DNA from: Chroococcidiopsis sp. CCMEE 29
Lineage (GTDB): Bacteria; Cyanobacteriota; Cyanobacteriia; Cyanobacteriales; Chroococcidiopsidaceae
Assembly (NCBI RefSeq): GCF_023558375.1
Contig: NZ_CP083761.1
Coordinates: 2,350,001-2,414,000 of the forward strand
Direction of reading: 5' to 3'
Length of the DNA: 64,000 nucleotides
The position numbers and the translations under genes are program-made. Within the stretch, counting starts at the first letter, position 1. Each line of letters starts with the position of its first letter. The notes below the pieces were generated by a model that saw only the letters and a list, made by a program, of their open reading frames with translations, searched no databases and had not been told where the DNA came from. This document shows positions 17,200 to 26,441 of the stretch, one piece after another.

Positions 17200-18801
17200 T
17201 CAACTTAATTGAGCAACTAGTTGATTTTGTAACAGTGTTTGATTTGTTAGTAAGTCTTCGACTGTTATTCGCAAAAAGCGTTGTTCATCAACTTGAAACA
17301 GGACTTTAATTCGATCGCTACCAGGATAGCCAGGTGGTGTTAACTGAGCAATTGTCCTGGCACTATCCCGATCATTAAGCGGTTGCACCTGGTTTTGACC
17401 CTGATCAATCCGACGTGTAATCAGCCGATCGCCATCAAAATAAACTTCTGTCCCGCCTGTTTCAGCACCGAGTTCTCCGACAATTAATTCAATACTGGGC
17501 TGATTTTCTACTGATGCCCCTAAGATTAATTCCACCGAGTTAGTCATCGGGTAAGGCTGCCCAGTTTTAATCAAAGGATGCCAGTTATGGCGATGATTCC
17601 GCCGATCCCAATAGCGGATGCCATAACTGTGGTAAAGAAAATCTTTCACTTCTACGCCTTGACTCAGCTGAAGCGCACCTTGCGCGATCGCTTCAAACGG
17701 ACGTTCACACCGAATTTTTTCCGGCTCAAAATACTGTTGCACCCAATTTTGTACAGCTGGCATTTGTGCTGTACCACCAACCAACAACACAGCACCAATA
17801 TCTGCCACTTCTAACCCTTGCTGCCGTGCTTGTTGCAACAACTGAGTCATAGACTGATCTAATTGGTTAAAAAAGGAGTGTTCTTTGAGGATAGTTTCCA
17901 GTGTGTCGCGATCTAATTCCAGTTCGTAACTCTCAAAAGTTTCATCGTTAAAGTAAACTTCACTTGCCTGGAACTGCGAAGATAGCTGAATCTTTAACCG
18001 TTCTGCCAGTCGCATAGTCAACCCAGTTGCTGCCAATCCTTGCTTTGCAGCAAAGTAATCAACTATCCAGTTGTCAATATCAGAACCCCCCAAGTTTTGC
18101 CCTGCTTTTGCCAGAACACGGGCAGTTTGCACCTTCTGTCCCGACTTTTCAGCCAGCGACTTTTGACCCCATTTAAGCAGAAAACCCAACGGCTTTTTCC
18201 CTGCTTGAAGGCTGCTATCCAGTCGGACAATAGACAGATCTAGGGTCCCCCCGCCGAAGTCAAGCACTAGCAGAACTTCTTGGTCTGCCATACCATAGCC
18301 CAAGGCAGCTGCTGTAGGTTCATCTAATATCCGCACCTGCTCTACCGGTAATGATTGGCACACATTACCCAACCAATAACGGTAGGCTTCAAAGCTATCT
18401 ACGGGTACGGTTAATATCAAAGACTGATCCACATCAGGAGTTTCAGCTTCCAGTTTTTCAATCAGCTGGTGCAGGAACCATTGCCCAATCTGCTCAAAGG
18501 AGACAATCTGTCCATCCAGTTCTGGCAAGAAACCCTGAATATCTGCACCAATTCCCCGCTTAAAGCTACGAAAAAATCGCGGTTCGCTTGTAATGTCAAG
18601 ACCGCGATCGCGCACAGCTTGCCCCACTACTACTTTCCCCATTGAGGCATCTTCAACATAAAGCAGACTAGGAATTAAAGGCGGATTCTGAGCCAGCTGA
18701 TGCGACAAACCGGGTAAACTTAAAGTTTCTGGCTGCTGCGTAACTGGATTCCAACGCGCTATACAAGTGTTGCTAGTGCCAAAATCAATTGCGATCGCCA
18801 T
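17200..18801 (-). CDS. Hsp70/DnaK-like ATPase lacking a standard substrate-binding lid
   Basis: 533 residues. The actin-like ATPase domain is complete: phosphate 1 IAIDFGTSNTCIARW (residues 3-17), connect/phosphate 2 VLLVLDFGGGTLDLSIV, and adenosine motif AVLLVGGTAQMPAVQNWV. After about residue 390 only a short beta-rich section follows (VELILGASVENQPSIELIVGE, RFLRITVEDLLTNQ); the helical lid of canonical DnaK (about 640 residues) is absent. Probably a specialised chaperone-like ATPase, not the housekeeping DnaK. It converges on the lipoprotein gene. Confidence 0.88.
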   Translation of the reverse strand: MAIAIDFGTSNTCIARWNPVTQQPETLSLPGLSHQLAQNPPLIPSLLYVEDASMGKVVVGQAVRDRGLDITSEPRFFRSFKRGIGADIQGFLPELDGQIVSFEQIGQWFLHQLIEKLEAETPDVDQSLILTVPVDSFEAYRYWLGNVCQSLPVEQVRILDEPTAAALGYGMADQEVLLVLDFGGGTLDLSIVRLDSSLQAGKKPLGFLLKWGQKSLAEKSGQKVQTARVLAKAGQNLGGSDIDNWIVDYFAAKQGLAATGLTMRLAERLKIQLSSQFQASEVYFNDETFESYELELDRDTLETILKEHSFFNQLDQSMTQLLQQARQQGLEVADIGAVLLVGGTAQMPAVQNWVQQYFEPEKIRCERPFEAIAQGALQLSQGVEVKDFLYHSYGIRYWDRRNHRHNWHPLIKTGQPYPMTNSVELILGASVENQPSIELIVGELGAETGGTEVYFDGDRLITRRIDQGQNQVQPLNDRDSARTIAQLTPPGYPGSDRIKVLFQVDEQRFLRITVEDLLTNQTLLQNQLVAQLS

Positions 18802-18904
18802 TCAGCAAAGTTGATCAACTAATAAACAATTCTCTAAATTCAAGCCGATGCAAATTTTATCTTATTTCTCTGCTATCAACTTCCCCCGTGAGTGAGAAAT
18901 GGGA

Positions 18905-18951
18905 AAGCAGGGGGAGCAGGGGAGGCAGGGGAAGCAGGGGAAGCAGGGGGA
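18905..18951. repeat. GCAGGGGAA short tandem repeat
   Basis: Five GCAGGGG(G)A units between the Hsp70-like gene and uvsE. The same unit appears near 21357, 41054, 42352, 48019 and 50334. Confidence 0.8.
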
Positions 18952-18989
18952 GATTAAATTATTTATCCTTTAGCCTTCAGCCTTCATCC

Positions 18990-19970
18990 TTACCTTAGCC
19001 ACTCTGTTTGTAAACGTGCGATCGCTTGTTCCTTTGCTTTCGCTTCGATTTCAATCCAAGGTGCTTCCCTATAGACACTCGGCATAAGAGTGATAAGTTC
19101 ACTATGCTGTCTGTCATTGAAAGCTTTCTCACCGTTAGAAATATGGACTAACTGCCACTCTGGGTTTGTCCACGTCGATCGCGCTGCATAAAACATCTCT
19201 GTTACAGAAGGATGATCGTAACTGGTGAGTCCTTCATGGCAAATATGGTGATGAGCATCAAACACCATTGGTACATTGGTGCGCTGGCAGATTTCTAATA
19301 TCTCACTTGCACTATAAGCGTATTCATCATTCTCAAAAGTCAGACGGTTGCGGATCTCCTCTGGCAGTTCACTGACTACTCTTACAAGTTGCTCTGCGCG
19401 CTGTGATTTGCCACCATGAATGTTCATTAATGACCAGGGCGATCGCGGTAAGCCTAACAAGTCAAATGTCTGGGCGTGCCGTGCCAAAATTTTGATACTA
19501 TTTTGCACGACTTGCAACGAATCAGAACTAAGGACAACATACTGATCCGGGTGGAGCACCATCCTGATTCCCAACTGATGCGATCGCTGCCCAATTTGGG
19601 CTAAATCCGCCCTCATTTCCTCTAAAATCTGCGTGCCAATTTCGTCTTCCATATCACTCAGCGGAAAGAGTCCAGAGGGAATGCGGTAAAGCTGAATTTG
19701 GTGCTGCTGACAAAAAGATAATGCCTCATCCAGGCGATTTAAATTATTAAGGTAAAGCTCTTTCAGGGTAGTTTCACGTTCAGCCTCACTTAGTTTCAAG
19801 TAGCGCGTCCGGGTCATCGTCCGAAAGCGAATTTCTTTTGAGAACGTGATGCAAACAAGACCTAAATGGGGGCGATCGCCTAGCGTCTCGGTTCCTGTTT
19901 CCCGAATAGGAGATTCACTTGTGGGTAGTAATTTTACCTTCTTTTGATTATTCAGCTGGACTGGTGTCAT
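18990..19970 (-). CDS. uvsE: UV damage endonuclease
   Basis: Nicks DNA 5' of UV photoproducts and other lesions to start alternative excision repair; TIM-barrel metalloenzyme of the UvdE family. Characteristic stretches include LGLVCITFSKEIRFRTMTRTRYLKLSE, IRMVLHPDQYVVLSS, LMNIHGGKSQRAEQLV, LTFENDEYAYSASEIL and VFDAHHHICHEGL, which carry the His/Glu/Asp metal ligands. 326 residues, typical length. It has its own promoter in the 620-bp upstream spacer. UvdE is patchily distributed, frequent in desiccation- or UV-tolerant bacteria. Confidence 0.93.
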   Translation of the reverse strand: MTPVQLNNQKKVKLLPTSESPIRETGTETLGDRPHLGLVCITFSKEIRFRTMTRTRYLKLSEAERETTLKELYLNNLNRLDEALSFCQQHQIQLYRIPSGLFPLSDMEDEIGTQILEEMRADLAQIGQRSHQLGIRMVLHPDQYVVLSSDSLQVVQNSIKILARHAQTFDLLGLPRSPWSLMNIHGGKSQRAEQLVRVVSELPEEIRNRLTFENDEYAYSASEILEICQRTNVPMVFDAHHHICHEGLTSYDHPSVTEMFYAARSTWTNPEWQLVHISNGEKAFNDRQHSELITLMPSVYREAPWIEIEAKAKEQAIARLQTEWLR

Positions 19971-20039
19971 GAATAACTAATTTACCCTCCGTGGAATTTT
20001 ATCTGTTTTTCTCGTGACCGTTTTCTTAATTGTGTACTG

Positions 20040-20277
20040 AGGTACTGTCATACGCACCTACCACTGAGTAGAGACCTAATTGCTCGATGCAGCTTCTAAG
20101 CAAGTATGTAGTATCTAAAGCAAGAAATAGAATTGGCAAAGGAGTGTTTCTACTTTTTGGCTTCTCTATTTCGGCTGAATATTTGTCCTATCTTGTGGTG
20201 GACGATAGATAAAACGCTACATGTTCTTAGGCATAAAATCACTCTACTTATCTTTCCTAAGGGGGGTGATTTTTTTT
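20040..20277 (+). ncRNA. Candidate small RNA ending at the orphan terminator
   Basis: Proposed only because a good terminator follows about 240 bp of sequence that lacks an ORF. Internal pairing is possible (for example CCTATC/GATAG near 20190-20215). It matches no RNA family I know; the 5' end is a guess. Confidence 0.3.
20235..20277 (+). terminator. Orphan rho-independent terminator
   Basis: Stem AAAATCACTC / GGGTGATTTT with an inner CTTA/TAAG pairing, followed by a run of eight T on the plus strand. No plus-strand gene lies upstream before the dyad. Confidence 0.75.
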
Positions 20278-20536
20278 ACGCCTGTCAATGGAAGTATTTT
20301 GAAGATTAACTAAATTTAGCTCAGAATGGGGTTTTTTAGTCAATCCAGTCGTTTGGCACGTAAGGCTAAGTGCCTAGAATTACCGCGAGTAAAGCATTGC
20401 TGCCTCACAGTGCTAATTACTTAATGGAAAAAATGTCAAGCACCTGAAATACTTCTTTAGAATAATGGCAGGGGAAAGAGACATTTCTTAACCTGTAATG
20501 CAATAGGGAGTGCAAGGCGTTAGACCAAAGTCCTGA

Positions 20537-20584
20537 AGCCCCTGAATTACTACTTAATGGCTATCTCATTGACTAATAGGGGCT
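20537..20584 (+). promoter_or_regulatory. Leader hairpin before the small ORF at 20591
   Basis: AGCCCCT (20537-20543) pairs with AGGGGCT (20578-20584), extended by GAATTA/TAAT. The 3' arm holds the only G-rich, Shine-Dalgarno-like sequence before the ATG at 20591, so the structure could hide it. Confidence 0.45.
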
Positions 20585-20590
20585 GAAATC

Positions 20591-20809
20591 ATGAATGACC
20601 AGCAATCATCAGATACTACAATCTTTTTGGACAACCTCAAGAACGGCATTTGGTTTCTAAGGACTTCATCTTGGCTATTCGGCATCACTGATAGAAGTAT
20701 TGCTTCCTTATCAGATGGATACCTATCTGCTTTAGATATGGTTCAATTATTTACAGCTTCCTTCTTCTTTGTGAGTTGGCTGTTTTTAAAGCCGACATCG
20801 AGGGTTTAA
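20591..20809 (+). CDS. Small hypothetical protein with hydrophobic segments
   Basis: 72 residues; I do not recognise it. A hydrophilic start (MNDQQSSDTTIFLDNLK) is followed by two hydrophobic stretches (GIWFLRTSSWLFGI and MVQLFTASFFFVSWLFL), which suggest a small membrane protein. It is 31 bp upstream of the deaminase gene on the same strand. Evidence is only the ATG, the leader hairpin and the context; it could be chance. Confidence 0.4.
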   Translation: MNDQQSSDTTIFLDNLKNGIWFLRTSSWLFGITDRSIASLSDGYLSALDMVQLFTASFFFVSWLFLKPTSRV

Positions 20810-20840
20810 GGCTTTTAGGCAATCGTCAGGAAATTGCAGC

Positions 20841-21350
20841 GTGAGTATCGGGAAGCCGACAGCAAAAGATGAAGAAATGATGGAGCAAGCGATCGCTGAG
20901 GCGCAAGCAGCAATCGACAATGGGAAAGCAGGAGTGGCAGCGCTCCTGCTGTGGCAAGATGAGATTCTGGCGATCGCTCACAATATGCATGTAGAGACAG
21001 GCGATATTACAGCACACGCTGAAATGGTAGTGCTAAGAAAAGCAGCTAAACGCCTTGATCAGATGAGCGAAGCACAAAAGCCAGACTTGACGCTTTACTC
21101 AACCCTCGAACCTTGCCTAATGTGTCTGTCAGCGATTTCGTTTGTTGGCATCAAGCGAGTTGTTTACTCGGCGCTTACCAAAGATGCCAAGGCAGAAGAT
21201 ATGGTAGCCAAAGGTATTACTGCCGACACCATTAATCCACTACTAATAAGAGGACAGATGGAGTTAGTCTCAAGCGTTAAGCGCGAACAAGGTATAGACT
21301 TACTGAGACAAATGGGGAAGAACTCTTCTTCACTCAAAGAATACCCTTGA
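20841..21350 (+). CDS. Zinc-dependent nucleoside/nucleotide deaminase (CMP/dCMP deaminase family)
   Basis: 169 residues. Zinc-site motifs are complete: HAE (H59-E61, the Glu being the proton shuttle) and PCLMC (P91-C95). The family includes tRNA adenosine-34 deaminase, guanine deaminase and cytosine deaminase; the wider spacing and the C-terminal part suggest a free-nucleobase or nucleoside substrate rather than TadA, but this is not decisive. The start is GTG 20841 with AGGAA upstream. It converges on glycerate kinase. Confidence 0.85.
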   Translation: MSIGKPTAKDEEMMEQAIAEAQAAIDNGKAGVAALLLWQDEILAIAHNMHVETGDITAHAEMVVLRKAAKRLDQMSEAQKPDLTLYSTLEPCLMCLSAISFVGIKRVVYSALTKDAKAEDMVAKGITADTINPLLIRGQMELVSSVKREQGIDLLRQMGKNSSSLKEYP

Positions 21351-21383
21351 GTCAGCTGGGGGAGCAGGGGAAGAGAGTAGTAT

Positions 21384-22541
21384 TTAGGAGGTAAGTTTTT
21401 GACCTATCAAAATCGAACGGGTGACACGCTCAGCTGCATTAGTTACAAGTTCAGGTGCATTGGCAATCGCATCACCAAGCGTACAAGGTGCATCTAAGAT
21501 GCTCTCAAACGCATCGATCCCGTGTTCAAAATTTACGTTTGCATCTTTACCAATTGTTCCTGCTAAGGCAATAACTGGTAGCTGGTATTTCTTGGCACGT
21601 CGTGCTACCTCGGCGGGGATTTTGCCTCGTGGTGTTTGGAAGTCAATGCTACCTTCAGCGGTAATAACTAGATCGGATTCACTGAGCAAACTATCAATTT
21701 CTAGATATTGCATCACGATATCGTAACGCGGGTGCAGCTTAGCCCCCAAAAAGGCGTGCAACCCGGTACCCAATCCCCCAGATGCACCACTACCAGGCAT
21801 TTCCCGCACGTCAATTCCTAAATCTCTTTCAACTAGAGCAGCATAATGATCGAGGGCTGCTGCTAGCTGCTCCACAATTTCAGGTGATGCGCCTTTCTGA
21901 GGACCAAAAACTCGCGCCACTCCTTTCGGTCCGCACAGTAGATTATGCCAGTTACAAGCTACATCAATTTGCACTTGCTGCAAGCGCGGATCGCGATCGC
22001 TTAACTCAATGTGCTTCAACCTTGCCAATTCACCGCCACCCCTGCCTAACTCCCCACCCGCTGCATCCAACAGCTGCACACCCAGCGCTTGAGCCATCCC
22101 AGCGCCGCCATCATTTGTGCCAGAATCACCACAACCGATCAGCAGGCGTTCAGCCCCAGCATCCAGTGCAGCTTTAATTAATTCTCCAACACCATAGGTA
22201 GTCGTTACGAGAGGATTACGAACTTCGTGTGGCACCAGTCGCAAACCCGCTGCTGCTGCCATTTCTAGCACAGCTGTTTTGATCTTAGTGTTACCCAAAA
22301 ATCCATAGTGTGAGTCAACAGGCTGTCCCACAGGTCCCGTCACGGTTACATGGTGCAAAGTGCCGTCCGTTGCTGCTACCAATGCTTTGGTAAAGCCTTC
22401 GCCGCCGTCTACTAGTGGTGCTTTGTGGATTTGAGCATCAAGCAAGACTCGTAAAATACCCGTTTCAATACAATCGGCTACCTCATCTGCTTCCAGGCTT
22501 TCTTTGAATCCTGACGGAGCTATCAAAATACGTAAACTCAT
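21384..22541 (-). CDS. Glycerate kinase (GlxK/GarK family)
   Basis: Phosphorylates D-glycerate to 2- or 3-phosphoglycerate. The start MSLRILIAPSGFKESLEADEVA and the motifs APLVDGGEGF, GCGDSGTNDGGAGMAQALG and PGSGASGGLGTGLHAFLGA are diagnostic. 385 residues, normal. In a cyanobacterium it would close the photorespiratory glycerate route; glcF for the first step of that route is at 57215 in this window, although unlinked. This family usually makes 2-phosphoglycerate, unlike the plant GLYK enzyme. Confidence 0.93.
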   Translation of the reverse strand: MSLRILIAPSGFKESLEADEVADCIETGILRVLLDAQIHKAPLVDGGEGFTKALVAATDGTLHHVTVTGPVGQPVDSHYGFLGNTKIKTAVLEMAAAAGLRLVPHEVRNPLVTTTYGVGELIKAALDAGAERLLIGCGDSGTNDGGAGMAQALGVQLLDAAGGELGRGGGELARLKHIELSDRDPRLQQVQIDVACNWHNLLCGPKGVARVFGPQKGASPEIVEQLAAALDHYAALVERDLGIDVREMPGSGASGGLGTGLHAFLGAKLHPRYDIVMQYLEIDSLLSESDLVITAEGSIDFQTPRGKIPAEVARRAKKYQLPVIALAGTIGKDANVNFEHGIDAFESILDAPCTLGDAIANAPELVTNAAERVTRSILIGQKLTS

Positions 22542-22638
22542 AACACCTCAGCAATTAAGTTGCTAAAAACACGATCTCCATTTGGCAAGGAGTTGGGGAA
22601 GTCCAAATATTGCCTCAAAGCACTACTCACTTCTTCGG

Positions 22639-24123
22639 TCATTCACGCAACGGCAATTGAATCTGAATGTAGGTGCCTTGACCAAGTTCGCTATCAATTG
22701 CAATCTGACCGCCGTGCTGCTCAATCACCGCTTTTGTGAGTGCCAGCCCAACACCAGCACGCTTACCCTGTGCAGTTTTGATAGTTGTAGTTAAAGCCCG
22801 CTCGATCAATGGCTGCTTGATGCCTTTACCGTTGTCAGCCACTTCGATTCGTAATGCCGTTGCATCAGCAGTAACGGTTGTCCTGACTCCTAAACGACCG
22901 CCCTGTTCTGGCAGCGCCGCCAGAGCATTACGCACCAATTCACTCAGCACCTCGCGCAGCTTGAGCCGATCAACAACCGCATAGCTGACATCCGGTGCAA
23001 TATCTAACTCGATGCTAATGCCACGCTCGATCAATTCAGCTTGAAAACGCAGTAGCACTTCGTAGAGCAGCGCCCGGATATCGGTACGCGCTAAATTCAG
23101 ATCTAAAGGAAAGCCGAACTCAGTCATCCGTGCCACTGCTTGCAAAAGCAAATCGAGCTGATCGACCAACGCCTGCTTGTGTTTGGCAAGCTCTTCAGCG
23201 TCACCCACCCCATTGCTTTGACTCAACTGGGTAACTCGCGATCGCAGTTGAGCCACTAGCCGATGCAGCGTCACGCGCGATGGCAGATTCTGCCAAGTGG
23301 AGTCCTTCCCATCCCCATCACTGGTAACACCAACTGGGACAGCTGCCAGTCCTGCTACCTGTTGACGCTCTCCCATAGCTTCGACCATGCGATTGAAAGC
23401 TTTGCTAATTGCCCCGATTTCGTCCGCGCGTTCCTCATCTAAATGACGTTGCAGGTTGCCCCGTGCCACATCGTCTAAAGCCTGCTCCACTTCTCGCAGC
23501 GGTGCAAACAAGTCAGAAGCGAGATAAGCTGCTAACAGCAATATCAGCGAGATGGTGCCGAAAGCAGCAATCGCCAGAACCAGTTGAGCCGTTTGCCTAG
23601 TGTTCTGAGTTTGCCCCCTAATCACGCTGCGGTTTTGTTGGTCGGAAGCAACTGCCTGCTCAGTTAACTTCTGAAATTGGGCAAAATCTTTGGCTTCCAG
23701 TTCCTCTTCCATTAATGCAAAAGCCCGATCGCGGCGACCTGCCTCTACTAAGGCGAAGGCTGCACGGGCATCTTTCACCACTTTTACGTAGGCGTTGCGG
23801 ACTTGCTGTACTTGTTTGCGTTCGGCATCAGTATCGGCTAAGCCTGCCCAGCGCTTAAAGTCTTCCTCGGCTGGCTTCAGGGATGCCTCAAACTCTTGTT
23901 GGGCATCTGGATCGTCGCTCAGAATAGCGTCCGGTACTTCTTTAAAGGCACGAAAGGTTGCCGCCCGCACACTTTGGAGCAGCAGACTACGCTGGTAATG
24001 CTCCTGAAGATTCTGTTCGGTGATTTGCCATTGGGCGATCGCCCACACTGTTACGCCAGCTGTTGCTAATGCTAGCAAAGCCAAACCGCCAAAGGTAGTC
24101 AACAGTTTTCGTCGCAAGTTCAT
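22639..24123 (-). CDS. Membrane sensor histidine kinase with HAMP and an atypical dimerisation domain
   Basis: 494 residues: TM1 about 8-31, an extracytoplasmic four-helix-type sensor about 32-175, TM2 about 178-202, HAMP about 203-256 (DDVARGNLQRHLDEERADEIG), a helical linker, then a HATPase_c domain with N box LSELVRNALAALP, G1 VADNGKGI and G2 GVGLALTKAVIEQHGG. I cannot find the usual H-box (His-Glu/Asp-x-x-Thr-Pro) between HAMP and the ATPase; the helices there hold only isolated His residues (TLHRLVAQLRS, LAKHKQALVDQ). No response regulator is adjacent. The signal is unknown. Confidence 0.85.
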   Translation of the reverse strand: MNLRRKLLTTFGGLALLALATAGVTVWAIAQWQITEQNLQEHYQRSLLLQSVRAATFRAFKEVPDAILSDDPDAQQEFEASLKPAEEDFKRWAGLADTDAERKQVQQVRNAYVKVVKDARAAFALVEAGRRDRAFALMEEELEAKDFAQFQKLTEQAVASDQQNRSVIRGQTQNTRQTAQLVLAIAAFGTISLILLLAAYLASDLFAPLREVEQALDDVARGNLQRHLDEERADEIGAISKAFNRMVEAMGERQQVAGLAAVPVGVTSDGDGKDSTWQNLPSRVTLHRLVAQLRSRVTQLSQSNGVGDAEELAKHKQALVDQLDLLLQAVARMTEFGFPLDLNLARTDIRALLYEVLLRFQAELIERGISIELDIAPDVSYAVVDRLKLREVLSELVRNALAALPEQGGRLGVRTTVTADATALRIEVADNGKGIKQPLIERALTTTIKTAQGKRAGVGLALTKAVIEQHGGQIAIDSELGQGTYIQIQLPLRE

Positions 24124-24186
24124 AAGAGTGAGGGGGTGAATTCCCTGTCAATTCGCAGATGATACGTTTTTAATAATTCTCAACGC

Positions 24187-25713
24187 CTACAACTTCAGAC
24201 CAATCCAGCGCCAGTAACCGTAGTAGAACAATACGATCAGCCCCAAGTGAACCAGCAGTAGCACAGAGCTAAGACGCAGTAAATCCGTTGGCTTATAGGT
24301 TTCTCCTTCTAGTTCCTGAAACATCAACAAAGCCTTGGAACTTACTGGAAAGGTGAGACAATAATCCATACCAACGGTACTGATAAATAACACAGCAGTC
24401 GGATTCAGCTGCAAACTGTTGCCTAGATATAACAGTGCTGGTACTAATGCCACAGCCCGCGCTGTATGAGAGGTCATATATATGTGTGAGGTAAGCGAGA
24501 TTAACGTCAGCACCAGCAAAATCAATAACTGGGATTCAGTACCAACAATGCCGCTAACCGCAAACAGTTGATTGATAATCCATTCAGCTGCATCTGACTC
24601 AATCAGTTCCTCTCCCAGCACTAAGGCGGCACCTACAAATAAGATCAGATTCCACGAAACTGCCTTAAGTCCATCCTTCCAACTTATTACCCCGATACCA
24701 GGTGCAGTGAGTACGAGCGCGCCTATTACTGTTACAGTGGCAATCTCCAGCCCATGCCAGCTTTCTGTGAGCCACAATGCTACCATCACTAGCACCACAA
24801 TTAGTGTTGTCCGTTCAGCTTTAGAAAAAGGCTTTTGTTTTTGTTGAGGGATCTGTAGTTGGCGGTTGAGGTGATTCTTGTCTAAAAATAGGCACATAAT
24901 CACCCAGCATGAGATGTAGCTTGCGACAATTCCGAACGGTAACCCGTAAAGCGCCCATTGGGCATACGATAGTTTTACATCTGCAATTTCGTCTAGTAAG
25001 TCATTAGCAATCAGGTGTGAACCTGCACCAATCAGTGTAGAAATTGTGGCGACCAGAATTACAGTTGGCATCAACAATGCCATCGCACGGGTAATGCGGC
25101 GATCATCTGCGGCATTGGCAATGCTACGAAAGACTGGAATGACGACTGCGGCTCTGCCAGATGTCGAAGGAATAATAAAAGACAGTGGAATCAGCATTGT
25201 CGTCAGTAGCCAGAATACACTGCCGACAGTACGCGCTTGGGCGACAACAAGCTGAGTCAGTCTTGCTGCCAAACCAGTTTGTTGCACTGCTCCGCCTAGC
25301 ACAAAAGCACCAATCATTAGCCAAATCACATCCGATTCCAGCGCTTCATAGAGTGCTTCTTGATCACTACCACCAGACAGAATCAGCAGCATCACTGTTA
25401 CCAGAGCAACGTAAGCTGCATTGAGTGACGTTGTTGACCACAAAATTACTGCCAGTGCAAAGGCAAATAGTGACAACCGTGCTGCTGTTGGCAACGAGGT
25501 TGGTAGTAAAACAGCAATGCCAGCGATAACCGTCAGCGTCAGTGGCAGTACCGCATCTACAACCCAGCGCCACCGCCGTTGGCGTGGAGTGGAAGTCGGT
25601 CTTAGCGAAGTTTTTTTGAAGGAGGTCTGCTTTCCTTCAAATCTTGCCCAAATGCTTGTCTCCCTTAGTTTATCTGTGACAGGTACAGTTTTTGTGGCAG
25701 AAGATTTGCTCAT
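24187..25713 (-). CDS. SLC13/DASS family permease
   Basis: 508 residues with an N-terminal basic cytoplasmic tail of about 50 residues, then about 11-12 hydrophobic helices. The divalent-anion:sodium symporter signatures are IIPSTSGRAAVVIPVFRSIA and the C-terminal repeat TSHTARAVALVPALLYLG, each holding a substrate-binding Ser/Thr-containing loop. Substrates in the family are dicarboxylates, sulfate or related anions; the specific one cannot be read. It is 63 bp upstream of, and on the same strand as, the HAMP histidine kinase, so the two may form a transport-sensing pair. Confidence 0.88.
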   Translation of the reverse strand: MSKSSATKTVPVTDKLRETSIWARFEGKQTSFKKTSLRPTSTPRQRRWRWVVDAVLPLTLTVIAGIAVLLPTSLPTAARLSLFAFALAVILWSTTSLNAAYVALVTVMLLILSGGSDQEALYEALESDVIWLMIGAFVLGGAVQQTGLAARLTQLVVAQARTVGSVFWLLTTMLIPLSFIIPSTSGRAAVVIPVFRSIANAADDRRITRAMALLMPTVILVATISTLIGAGSHLIANDLLDEIADVKLSYAQWALYGLPFGIVASYISCWVIMCLFLDKNHLNRQLQIPQQKQKPFSKAERTTLIVVLVMVALWLTESWHGLEIATVTVIGALVLTAPGIGVISWKDGLKAVSWNLILFVGAALVLGEELIESDAAEWIINQLFAVSGIVGTESQLLILLVLTLISLTSHIYMTSHTARAVALVPALLYLGNSLQLNPTAVLFISTVGMDYCLTFPVSSKALLMFQELEGETYKPTDLLRLSSVLLLVHLGLIVLFYYGYWRWIGLKL

Positions 25714-26231
25714 CTTTACTCCTGGTCAGAAAGCGAGTCAAAAGTGGCATTCCGTGGTGGCTTGCTATTTCTGTCACCCAGTGAGTGCAGATTAATTACC
25801 TAAATTTAACCAAAAAATAACTTTGCCTTAAGCTTATAGTTTTAATGCAAGTGAGTGCCAAGCGCAAGGAGAACGATTAATTGCGGCATCATTGCTAATT
25901 TTGTTACATTCATTTACTCGTAATTTCTTTCACCGCAGCAAGGCTTCTGATTGTTAAATTTTAAACCTAAATTTTTCTGTACCACACTTAATCTAAGTGT
26001 GAGAATCACAAATAATGAAGCAAGTTTTCGTTTCCTACTCCTAATTTCGACTTTTTTCCTAGAAATCACCTCAGTTATATTCTCTGTAGTAAAAGTTAAA
26101 GCAGTGCCGAAAAATGCTGAAACTACTAAAACTCAGAGCAAAATTTGATGTAATAAATTACACAATTCAAATATCAGGTTTAAATGGCAGTAACGCTCTG
26201 ACCAAGACCACCCAATTGAGACACGGACTCG
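25714..26231. other. AT-rich intergenic region before the porin fossil
   Basis: 518 bp. It holds the promoter side of the SLC13 gene. A 65-codon TTG-start open frame at 25951-26148 is AT-rich and unlike any family I know; I do not call it. No repeat or RNA is seen. Confidence 0.5.
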
Positions 26232-26441
26232 ATGAGCCAGGTCACTTCAGTTTCCGAGCTTTCTGATGTACAGCCTAGTGATTGGGCATTGCAAGCACTA
26301 CAAGCTCTATTGGAGTGTTACGGCGCGATCGCTGGTTACCCGGATCGTGCTTTTAGAGGAAACAGGGCGATGTCACGCTACAAATTTGCTCGGTACTGAA
26401 ACTCTGCGCTTGAGTAGATCAACGAGTTGATTGCTAGTGGT
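26232..26441 (+). pseudogene. Fragment of an SLH-domain iron-uptake porin
   Basis: Reading from ATG 26232, the translation MSQVTSVSELSDVQPSDWAL and later YPDRAFRGNRAMSRYKFA match the start of cyanobacterial SLH/OprB-type outer-membrane porins. After FARY there are in-frame stops at the positions where the family reads AAGLNACLERINELIASG; the INELIASG remnant is still visible. Homology ends at about 26441, so more than 400 residues are missing. A TGA also interrupts the frame five codons before the ATG. Confidence 0.75.

Larger units (their letters stand above)
19971..20590. other. 620-bp intergenic region with an orphan terminator and a leader hairpin
   Basis: No convincing protein gene. It contains a plus-strand terminator at 20235-20277 with no gene upstream on that strand, and a hairpin at 20537-20584 just before a small ORF. 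The divergent uvsE promoter should be near 19980-20040. Confidence 0.6.

Noticed and set aside
25951-26148. 65-codon open frame with TTG start
   Set aside because: AT-rich, no ribosome site, no recognisable family, and low-complexity residues.
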